Positions 6,602-12,670 of a stretch of DNA of 13,741 nucleotides are shown here, one piece after another. Source of the DNA: an uncultured bacterium (GTDB lineage Bacteria; Patescibacteriota; Minisyncoccia; Phycocordibacterales; UBA9973); NCBI GenBank assembly GCA_903821415.1, contig CAIJLF010000134.1:1-13741 (forward strand), read 5' to 3'. The notes under the pieces are model-generated. The model did not search any database and was not told where the DNA came from. It saw nothing but the letters and a program-made list of their open reading frames with translations. The position numbers and the translations under genes were made by a program. Each line of letters begins with the position of its first letter. The first letter of the stretch is position 1.

Positions 6602-7633
6602 TTAACAAATTGTATATAAACCAGTTTTATTCTTTTTAAAATATTTAGTGTTTTGAAGATTAACTAAAATTGTATTCTTCTTCAAATATCTTTCCTTCAT
6701 AACTTGATCAACTATATCGTCTTTACTCATCGGACCATTCTTCTTAAGCAATTCCTTTATAACTTCGCGAACTACTCCAGACTTGTAACCCCATTCGGAC
6801 AAAGCATATATACCTCTTCCTACTAGTACAAATCGAGGGTCTTTTATCAGCTCATTGTGACAAGTAGCAGTATGGCACTTCTTATCAAAAGTATTTGCTA
6901 CTGCCTTTGCTACTTCTCTAAAATGCATAGGTGAACCATGTTTTCTCATCATTAAAAATGCATAATCTTTTACTCCGCGAGCTTTGATAGATGAAGAAGT
7001 AGACTTACCCCATTCTCCTAATGGATTTTTACTAAGTGTTTTAGATATTGAAAGCCATCTTTTAGCTATCTCCTCACTTTTATATTGTTCGGCTAAATCT
7101 TTTACTTCATCTAAGAATTTAGCAATGAGTTCACCTTCTGGGATAAGCTGATCATCTGTAAGACTTTCAAAAAGATTTTTTAATGATTTATGAACTTGAT
7201 CTGATATATCCGCATCTACACTCCAACGAGTTTTGAAATGCGCGTCTTCTTTGTGTTTAGTAAACTCATCACTTAAAGTCAAATATAAATGAATGTTATT
7301 TTGAGTTATTTTATCTTTCGTTAGAAAATTTAGGAACTCCTGTTCTGCTACTATAGCTCCCATTGTGTGCATCAACTTCTTCAATTCCTCAAATACTGCT
7401 TTTTCACCTTTAAATGCATCACCTTTACGGATAAGAGCTAAAGCTGAATTCTCAATCTGACGGACACGCTCACGAGTAATACCATACTTTTGTCCTATGG
7501 CTTCGAGCGTCTTCCTCTCTCCGTCATCAGTAATGCCGAAACGATTAACAACAACCTCATACGCTCTAGGTGGTAAGTTCGAAAGGATTCTTTTTGTAAC
7601 TTGCTTTGGTTTAAATGTAACAGTGTTAGCCAT
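6602..7633 (-). CDS. Putative transcription regulator: sigma-70 region 4-like HTH plus HARE-HTH domain
   Basis: A 343-aa soluble protein with three visible parts. Residues about 15-70 look like sigma-70 region 4, the helix-turn-helix that reads -35 boxes: LEAIGQKYGITRERVRQIEN (43-62) is close to the consensus of primary sigma factors. Residues about 90-215 are a helical linker. Residues about 219-284 (YAFLMMRKHGSPMHFREVAKAV ... DPRFVLVGRGIYALSEWG) match the HARE-HTH winged-helix domain known from the delta subunit of Firmicutes RNA polymerase. A third winged-helix-like segment (VIKELLKKNGPMSKDDIVDQV) closes the protein. Sigma regions 2 and 3 are missing, so it cannot melt a -10 box as a normal sigma factor does. 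A polymerase-binding or DNA-binding regulator is the likely role. It is expressed from its own strong promoter downstream of bipA and ends at a terminator, so it forms a single-gene unit. Confidence 0.82.
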   Translation of the reverse strand: MANTVTFKPKQVTKRILSNLPPRAYEVVVNRFGITDDGERKTLEAIGQKYGITRERVRQIENSALALIRKGDAFKGEKAVFEELKKLMHTMGAIVAEQEFLNFLTKDKITQNNIHLYLTLSDEFTKHKEDAHFKTRWSVDADISDQVHKSLKNLFESLTDDQLIPEGELIAKFLDEVKDLAEQYKSEEIAKRWLSISKTLSKNPLGEWGKSTSSSIKARGVKDYAFLMMRKHGSPMHFREVAKAVANTFDKKCHTATCHNELIKDPRFVLVGRGIYALSEWGYKSGVVREVIKELLKKNGPMSKDDIVDQVMKERYLKKNTILVNLQNTKYFKKNKTGLYTIC

Positions 7634-7673
7634 TTTTATTAAAAATTAAATTAATAACGATTCTTATAATTTC

Positions 7674-7702
7674 ATAATATCATTACTATCAGATAAAGTC
7701 AA
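7674..7702 (-). promoter_or_regulatory. Sigma-70-type promoter of the sigma-4/HARE gene
   Basis: TTGACT (7702-7697), a 17-base spacer and TATTAT (7679-7674) form a near-consensus promoter, with an extra TGA directly before the -10 hexamer. Transcription would begin near 7667, giving a leader of about 34 nt that is AT-rich and has no Shine-Dalgarno sequence. Confidence 0.8.
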
Positions 7703-7733
7703 ATATTTATGATATCTTCTATTAACAATCAAA

Positions 7734-9554
7734 TTATTTTTTCCCCGAAGCTGTCTTAGCTTTTGATCTATCTTGCTCTGTTAATAACTTTTTACGCAAA
7801 CGGACGTTCTTAGGAGTTATTTCTAGGTATTCATCATCTGCCATAACTTCTAACGCTCTTTCTATAGAAAGCTTATATGGAGGCTTCACATTCACAGCTT
7901 CATCAGTACCTGATGAACGCATATTTGAAAGCTGTTTACCTTTGGTTGGGTTTACTGACATTTCATCACCTTTTGTAACGTTTCCTATGACCATACCTTC
8001 ATAAACTTCATCTCCGTGCTCTACATAAAGTATACCTCTTTCTTGTAATGTCCAAAGAGAAAATGCTGCAACTTTACCATTTACCATTGATGACATAGAT
8101 CCTACATCTCTTTTCTTTATCTCACCAGCATAGTCTTTAAATCCGATAAATCTTGAAGCAAGAAGTCCTTCACCCTTAGTATCAACTACGAACTGACCTC
8201 TATAACCTAGTAATCCTCTTGTAGGAATCTCCATCAATAGTCTATTTATTCCATCTTTCTCATGCATGCTTGTAATCATTCCCCTTCGACTTGTAAGCTT
8301 CTCTATTACAGCCCCAGACACATCTGTGCGTACATCTATAGTAACTTCTTCGTATGGTTCTAACTTAACACCATTTTCTTCTTTTATAATAACATGTGGT
8401 TGAGAAACTTGAAGTTCATAACCTTCACGTCGCATATTTTCAAGCAAGATAGCAATATGTAACTCTCCTCTTCCATAGACGAGATATCCTTCTTGAACTT
8501 CTTCTTCGTCTGGTTTATCAAAACTTATACGAAGTCCTACATTTATTTCAAGTTCTTTTTCTAGTCTCTCTCTTATCTGACGACTCGTCACATACTTACC
8601 TTCACGTCCTGCAAATGGAGAATCGTTGACCAAGAAGTTAAGTGATATTGTTGGTTCATCGATTGCTATAGATGGTAATGCTTCAGTGAGCATGGTATCG
8701 CAAAGAGTTTCTCCTATAAACACATCTGGTATTCCAGCGATAATAGCAATATCACCTACATTTATAGATTCAACTTCTTTACGAGCTATTCCTTCAAATG
8801 TAAACATCTTCGATATACGTGCATTTCGAGTTGTGCCGTCTGCATTCTTAACTATTATAGTCGAACCTGTTTTTACTGACCCAGCGTATACACGAACAAT
8901 AGCTAAACGTCCTAAAAAGTTGTCATAACCTAGGTTAAATACTTGAGCTTGAAAAGGTAAGTCTTCGTCTGATGAAGCTTCCTTAACATCAGAAAGAATC
9001 AAATCAAGAAGTGGAGTCAAATCTTTTGAATCATCACCTAGTTTAAGAAATGCTTTCCCTTCTCTTCCTATAGCATAAATAGTTTTAAAATCTATCTGTT
9101 CATCTGTAGCACCTAACTCCATAAATAATTCTAAAACTTCTTCATGGACGCGATCAGGATTTGCGGCTGGCTTATCTATCTTGTTAATAACAACGATGGG
9201 TTTAAGACCAAGCTCAAGAGACTTCTTAAGTACAAATCTTGTCTGAGGCATAGGACCTTCTTGGGCATCAACTAAAAGCAGTACGGAATCAATAGCGCGC
9301 AAAACACGCTCAACTTCAGAACCAAAGTCTGCGTGGCCTGGTGTGTCTACGATGTTTATTTTAGTACCTTTATAGTTAACAGAGGTATTTTTGGAATATA
9401 TAGTAATACCACGCTCTAGCTCGAGAGCATTTGAGTCCATAGTGACGCCGTCTTCTACCATTCCGCATTGCTTCATAAGCTGATCTGTTAGAGTAGTTTT
9501 CCCGTGGTCGACGTGTGCGATTATAGCTATATTCCTGATTTCATTTAATTTCAT
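7734..9554 (-). CDS. typA: Ribosome-associated translational GTPase TypA/BipA
   Basis: A 606-aa translation-factor GTPase that binds the ribosome near the EF-G site and is linked to ribosome assembly and growth under stress and cold. The G domain motifs are complete: G1 AHVDHGKT (13-20), G2 RGITI (48-52), G3 DTPGH (70-74), G4 NKID (124-127) and a G5-like YAIGREG. The beta-barrel domain II follows ([22 protein letters not shown]). The EF-G-like domains include [20 protein letters not shown]. The TypA-specific C-terminus has [10 protein letters not shown] and [21 protein letters not shown]. Length is normal for the family (about 590-615). The start at 9554 gives the expected [21 protein letters not shown]-terminus. 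A weak AAGG lies 12 nt upstream. The gene has its own promoter after the rseP terminator, and no terminator is seen after its stop codon. Confidence 0.97.
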   Translation of the reverse strand: MKLNEIRNIAIIAHVDHGKTTLTDQLMKQCGMVEDGVTMDSNALELERGITIYSKNTSVNYKGTKINIVDTPGHADFGSEVERVLRAIDSVLLLVDAQEGPMPQTRFVLKKSLELGLKPIVVINKIDKPAANPDRVHEEVLELFMELGATDEQIDFKTIYAIGREGKAFLKLGDDSKDLTPLLDLILSDVKEASSDEDLPFQAQVFNLGYDNFLGRLAIVRVYAGSVKTGSTIIVKNADGTTRNARISKMFTFEGIARKEVESINVGDIAIIAGIPDVFIGETLCDTMLTEALPSIAIDEPTISLNFLVNDSPFAGREGKYVTSRQIRERLEKELEINVGLRISFDKPDEEEVQEGYLVYGRGELHIAILLENMRREGYELQVSQPHVIIKEENGVKLEPYEEVTIDVRTDVSGAVIEKLTSRRGMITSMHEKDGINRLLMEIPTRGLLGYRGQFVVDTKGEGLLASRFIGFKDYAGEIKKRDVGSMSSMVNGKVAAFSLWTLQERGILYVEHGDEVYEGMVIGNVTKGDEMSVNPTKGKQLSNMRSSGTDEAVNVKPPYKLSIERALEVMADDEYLEITPKNVRLRKKLLTEQDRSKAKTASGKK

Positions 9555-9586
9555 ATTAAAAATTTACCTTGAGTTAAAAATAAAAA

Positions 9587-9598
9587 CGCCTTGTGGCG
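9587..9598 (-). promoter_or_regulatory. Small GC hairpin with T-run in the bipA leader
   Basis: On the minus strand CGCC, a four-base loop (ACAA) and GGCG form a short stem followed by TTTTTATTTTT. It lies within the predicted bipA leader, a few bases after the expected transcription start. It resembles a weak terminator or a 5' stabilising hairpin. With only 4 bp of stem, its function is uncertain. Confidence 0.4.
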
Positions 9599-9608
9599 AG
9601 CTATACAT

Positions 9609-9637
9609 ACTCTATCATACTTTTTTATATTTGTAAA
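9609..9637 (-). promoter_or_regulatory. Probable promoter of typA/bipA
   Basis: TTTACA (9637-9632) and TAGAGT (9614-9609) are separated by 17 bases. The -35 box overlaps the distal arm of the rseP terminator. The expected start near 9602 gives a leader of about 48 nt. The -10 box matches consensus at four of six positions, so the call is moderate. Confidence 0.45.
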
Positions 9638-9681
9638 CAAAAATCTGGAATATTCGTTATGAATAGACCAGATTTTTGTTT
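9635..9681 (-). terminator. Terminator after rseP
   Basis: Two perfectly complementary 14-base arms (AAACAAAAATCTGG and CCAGATTTTTGTTT) enclose a 19-base loop that can form five more pairs. The stem begins 21 nt after the rseP stop codon. The symmetrical A/T flanks give a T-rich 3' arm in both directions. Confidence 0.88.
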
Positions 9682-9702
9682 GAAACAATTTTGGTTTGGT
9701 AT

Positions 9703-10812
9703 TTATATTAGTTTAACAATATCGTGATAAGTTATAATAACCATCAAAAGCATCAATAAGCCAAAACCTACCATATTTACAGCATTTGCTATTTTGGGAT
9801 TAATTCTTGAACCTTTAATTTTTTCAATTAAAAGAAAAAGTAGTCTCCCTCCATCAAGTGCTGGAAAAGGAAGTAGGTTAATAACTGCTAGATTTACTGA
9901 TATCAAAGCAGTAAATGAAAGTAAATATATAAATCCAAACTTTGCAGCATCTCCTACCACTCCTACTATTCCTACAGGTCCAGTCATCGCTGACATATCG
10001 CCCTTTCCTATCAACGCCTGACTAATGAGTTTATAGAAGCCTACTGCAGTGCCTACTGTCAAATTTGTAGTAAGCTTTAGACCTTCCCATACTGCTTTGT
10101 GAACAGGTAGCTGTAATGTACCTATCGTATCCATGGCTATCCCTATAGTTGGAGTTCCTTCTTTGTTTATCCTAGGAGTAACATTCAACTGCTTTAGATC
10201 TGGACCTCTCTTGTAGTCTACAGTTATAGATTCTGATCCATGCTTTTTTATAAAATACTGAACACTCTCGGCAGAAGGAGTTTCTGTGTAATCTTTCAGG
10301 GTTGTAAGCTTTATAAGTTTATCACCTGTCTTTATGCCTGAAATTTCTGCAGGACTACCCTTAACTACGCTTGTAATAGTTAAAGCTTGATTATTTACTA
10401 TTACACCCTTTGGAGCCATACCCACAGAAGAAGGAAGTCCAGACATGTATCCTACCGTCAATAACAACCATGCAACTAAAAAGTTCATAACAACACCTGC
10501 AAATAGCACTGAGGCTTGTATATACCGAGGCTTACTCATGAAACTTCTAGGGTCTCTCTCGTCTTTTACTTCTTCGCCTTTCTGACCAGGGAAGTCATCC
10601 CCACCTTGTCCGTAAATCTTTACATAACCACCAAATGGTAAAGCGTTTAAATTATAAGTAGTCTCACCTACCTTTTTACCCCAAATCTTAGGAGGAAATC
10701 CAAAAGAAAATTCATCAACACGGATTCCAGACTTCTTGGCAACAATAAAATGTCCGAATTCATGAGAAACTACAAGAACTAATAAAATAACAATGAAAAT
10801 TATAATTGACAT
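9703..10812 (-). CDS. rseP: RseP-type site-2 intramembrane metalloprotease (M50)
   Basis: Membrane-embedded zinc protease that cleaves transmembrane substrates such as anti-sigma factors or leftover signal peptides. With the start at 10812 it has 369 aa. The first helix carries HEFGH (17-21), the zinc-binding and catalytic motif. FGFPP and LNALPFGGYVKI follow. A PDZ domain is seen around SVVKGSPAEISGIKTGDKLIKL, and the third zinc ligand is in NLLPFPALDGG (Asp320), followed by C-terminal membrane helices. An upstream in-frame ATG at 10869 would add 19 residues but lies inside the loop of the frr terminator. The ATG at 10812 puts HExxH at the usual place and sits exactly six bases after TATGAT. 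It follows frr without the cdsA and dxr genes that stand between them in many bacteria. Its substrate is unknown. Confidence 0.96.
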   Translation of the reverse strand: MSIIIFIVILLVLVVSHEFGHFIVAKKSGIRVDEFSFGFPPKIWGKKVGETTYNLNALPFGGYVKIYGQGGDDFPGQKGEEVKDERDPRSFMSKPRYIQASVLFAGVVMNFLVAWLLLTVGYMSGLPSSVGMAPKGVIVNNQALTITSVVKGSPAEISGIKTGDKLIKLTTLKDYTETPSAESVQYFIKKHGSESITVDYKRGPDLKQLNVTPRINKEGTPTIGIAMDTIGTLQLPVHKAVWEGLKLTTNLTVGTAVGFYKLISQALIGKGDMSAMTGPVGIVGVVGDAAKFGFIYLLSFTALISVNLAVINLLPFPALDGGRLLFLLIEKIKGSRINPKIANAVNMVGFGLLMLLMVIITYHDIVKLI

Positions 10813-10818
10813 GAGATT

Positions 10819-10827
10819 ATCATAGCA
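10819..10827 (-). promoter_or_regulatory. Extended -10 promoter of rseP, predicted leaderless
   Basis: TGC plus TATGAT (10824-10819) is followed by AATCTC and the ATG at 10812, so the seventh base after the hexamer is the A of the start codon. The same TGC-hexamer-six-base geometry occurs at 6517-6525. It lies after the frr terminator, and no clear -35 box was found. Confidence 0.65.
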
Positions 10828-10851
10828 TAATTTGATATTTAGATAAAATAA

Positions 10852-10880
10852 AAAAATACTAGGTCTCATCTAGTATTTTT
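10852..10880 (-). terminator. Terminator after frr
   Basis: The perfect 11-bp stem AAAAATACTAG/CTAGTATTTTT encloses a seven-base loop. On the minus strand it runs into TTATTTTATC. It lies 41 nt after the frr stop codon and covers the spurious upstream ATG of rseP. Confidence 0.85.
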
Positions 10881-10921
10881 TATTAAATTATATATTTGAT
10901 ACTAACTCACTAGAAACTAAT

Positions 10922-11458
10922 TTAATTAGTCATCAAGTCTGTCTCCTTCTTTGCAAAGATTGCTTCTAGATTTGCATTTGCTTCATTTACACACTTTTGA
11001 ATTTCGTCTTTAGCATTCTTGGCGTCATCTTCAGGTAGATCACTTGTCTTGTCTATCTCTGTCTGTCTTTCCTGTCGGACACTTATGCGAGCATCTTCAA
11101 GCTTTTCCTTCAATATCTTTACAAGCTTTGATCTATTCTCAGTTGTAAGCATTGGAAATATTGCTCTAACTCCATCACTATCTGACAAAACAGAAAGTCC
11201 GAGATTCGCTGCACTGATAGCAGCCTCGATAGCTTTTATCTGACTCTTATCCCAAGGAGCGATTCTCAAGGTCTTTGGGTCTTCAATAGACACACTAGCC
11301 ACATTCTTTATAGGCATATATGATCCATAACTCTCTACATTTATAGAATCGAGTATCATAGGTGTAGCTCTACCTGTATGAACTGAACCATATTCCTTAC
11401 TTAGCCATTCTTCTATCTTTTTTAATTCTGTTTTAAAATTTGTTGTATTGTATGCCAT
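10922..11458 (-). CDS. frr: Ribosome recycling factor
   Basis: Acts with EF-G to split the post-termination ribosome into subunits. The 178-aa length is close to the usual 185. The N-terminal helix, then VHTGRATP (26-33) with the conserved GRA, the beta domain (ESYGSYMPIKNVASVSIEDPKTLRIAPWDKS), then the long C-terminal helices with TTENRSKLVKILKE, VRQERQTEIDK and LPEDDAKNAKDEIQ are all as expected for RRF. Family members often have RRE or RRD at the position of RQE here, a mild divergence. The ATG at 11458 is preceded by TAGAAT seven bases away, predicting an mRNA with no or one leader base. No Shine-Dalgarno sequence is present. A terminator follows, so frr is probably transcribed alone. Confidence 0.96.
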   Translation of the reverse strand: MAYNTTNFKTELKKIEEWLSKEYGSVHTGRATPMILDSINVESYGSYMPIKNVASVSIEDPKTLRIAPWDKSQIKAIEAAISAANLGLSVLSDSDGVRAIFPMLTTENRSKLVKILKEKLEDARISVRQERQTEIDKTSDLPEDDAKNAKDEIQKCVNEANANLEAIFAKKETDLMTN

Positions 11459-11465
11459 ATTCTAT

Positions 11466-11471
11466 ATTCTA
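11466..11471 (-). promoter_or_regulatory. Probable -10 box of frr
   Basis: TAGAAT is followed by seven bases and the frr ATG, placing transcription start at 11459 or at the A of the ATG itself. TATAGT (11476-11471) is an overlapping alternative that would give a leader of a few bases. There is no clear -35 box. Confidence 0.4.
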
Positions 11472-11500
11472 CTATAAATTGATCTTTTTAAAAAGAGTAC

Positions 11501-11533
11501 AAAAAAAACACCAGAATCATATAGATCCTGATG
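11501..11533 (-). terminator. Terminator after the 99-aa protein gene
   Basis: CATCAGGATC (11533-11524), a five-base loop and GATTCTGGTG (11518-11509) pair over ten positions including two G-T pairs. A run of eight T residues follows directly. The stem begins 24 nt after the stop codon of the 99-aa gene. Confidence 0.9.
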
Positions 11534-11557
11534 GTTTTAAATTCATACGATATTTTC

Positions 11558-11857
11558 CTATCTAATAGCTAAAGATTTTTTCTTTTCATTATGGCGAACT
11601 ACATAGATAGAATAGATCTTACTTGTTTTATTGACCGTATCTACCTCTACCATAAGCACTGACGATGGACCTACTGCTCTGGAATATTTATTAGTGGAAT
11701 CCAAAGTGTAACCAGATAAAATATATCCATTACTTGTGGCTAATTTATCTGGAAATGATCCATAAATCGGTTTAAAGAATTTATCTCTTTTCACTGGCTG
11801 ATAGTAGACCAAAAACAGAGATAAAATTAATAAAAATATGACATAACTCTTTTTCAT
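11558..11857 (-). CDS. Small membrane-anchored or secreted protein of unknown function (99 aa)
   Basis: I do not recognise a family. The N-terminus MKKSYVIFLLILSLFLVYYQ has two lysines followed by a hydrophobic stretch (about residues 5-19), typical of a signal anchor or signal peptide. There is no lipobox cysteine, and no small-residue cleavage site is obvious, so an anchor is likelier. The remaining 75 residues are polar, with alternating patterns (GYILSGYTLD, SSVLMVEVD, SKIYSIYVVRH) that suggest beta strands. The C-terminus is basic (NEKKKSLAIR). The frame is supported by a consensus promoter upstream and a strong terminator downstream that bracket just this gene, so it is a single-gene unit. 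The start has no Shine-Dalgarno sequence; its leader is AT-rich. It sits between frr and the delta'-like gene, which gives no clue to its role. Confidence 0.75.
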   Translation of the reverse strand: MKKSYVIFLLILSLFLVYYQPVKRDKFFKPIYGSFPDKLATSNGYILSGYTLDSTNKYSRAVGPSSVLMVEVDTVNKTSKIYSIYVVRHNEKKKSLAIR

Positions 11858-11902
11858 TATAATTTCTATTAAAATTTAACAACACTTATCTAATTAAAAC
11901 TT

Positions 11903-11931
11903 AAAATACCATTGCATTATTTATATGTCAA
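11903..11931 (-). promoter_or_regulatory. Sigma-70-type promoter of the 99-aa protein gene
   Basis: A perfect TTGACA (11931-11926), a 17-base spacer and TATTTT (11908-11903) preceded by TGG make a strong promoter with both a -35 and an extended -10 element. Start of transcription is expected near 11896, with a leader of about 39 nt. Confidence 0.8.
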
Positions 11932-11969
11932 TGATAATAATTCTGACTATTTTAGATAAAGTTTGTTTA

Positions 11970-12665
11970 TTAAATAATTAATGAGACATGCTCTAGTATC
12001 ATCTTCACAGAGGCCCCAGGAATACTTAAAAACTCACGACAATTTTTTAGCTCTTCTAGTACAAATTTCAAATCTTCATTATTCAAATCCTTTTTCCATT
12101 TTTTGTAAATAATCCTTTCTATCCCGTTTATTAGAGAGATAGCACTATGCCTAAGTCCACCACTATTTTCATTATCTTTAAATTTCTTTAATATTTCCCC
12201 TACTTTTTCTAGCCTTTCTGGTAAATTCAAATTAAGGAAATCTTCAGCTCTTTTCAATTCTTCATTGTTTACGCCTTCTAAATTTTTAATCAAATGCACT
12301 CTAGAAAGAATAGTTCCTAATAGTAAAGAAGCATCCGGCACAACTATAAAGAAATGTGAATTTAAAGTAGGTTCTTCTATCATCTTTAGTAAAGTTTGTT
12401 CTACTTCACGGTTTATGAACTTTGCTCCGATTATACAAATTTTCTTCTTGCCATCTGTTGGTTTGTTTTGATACCAATCTTTAATATTTTGAATATCTTG
12501 TATAGCAAAAGAATCATAAAGATTAAAAGATAGGTCCTGACTCTGCTTATTTATCTCCCCTCTATCTTCTAGATATGAACGCAAAGAATAGACAACCTCT
12601 TCTGGATTACCTTCAAGCACATAACTATGATAAAGATTTTTGGGGAATAAACTTTGGAAGTCCAT
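11970..12665 (-). CDS. Minimal DNA polymerase III delta'-like (HolB-like) AAA+ protein
   Basis: Resembles the delta' subunit of the clamp loader, which helps load the sliding clamp onto primed DNA. The diagnostic block is EVEQTLLKMIEEPTLNSHFFIVVPDASLLLGTILSRVH (about 87-124, quoted in parts: LLKMIEEP, FFIVV, LLGTILSRV). It corresponds to the helix, sensor 1 strand and SRC region of delta', with the arginine of SRC kept at Arg122. HSYVLEG (13-19) matches the strand that normally leads into the P-loop, but no GxxGxGK motif follows and no zinc-binding cysteines are present. At 231 aa it is about 100 residues shorter than E. coli delta'. The rest is helical, consistent with a reduced collar domain. 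It starts 5 nt after the preceding gene, so translation is probably coupled. A delta'-like role is likely; a degenerate paralogue is possible. Confidence 0.75.
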   Translation of the reverse strand: MDFQSLFPKNLYHSYVLEGNPEEVVYSLRSYLEDRGEINKQSQDLSFNLYDSFAIQDIQNIKDWYQNKPTDGKKKICIIGAKFINREVEQTLLKMIEEPTLNSHFFIVVPDASLLLGTILSRVHLIKNLEGVNNEELKRAEDFLNLNLPERLEKVGEILKKFKDNENSGGLRHSAISLINGIERIIYKKWKKDLNNEDLKFVLEELKNCREFLSIPGASVKMILEHVSLII

Positions 12666-12670
12666 ACTTA

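Noticed and set aside
10813..10869. Longer rseP start with ATG at 10869
   Set aside because: That ATG lies in the loop of the frr terminator and upstream of the extended -10 box. The added 19 residues precede the usual first helix.
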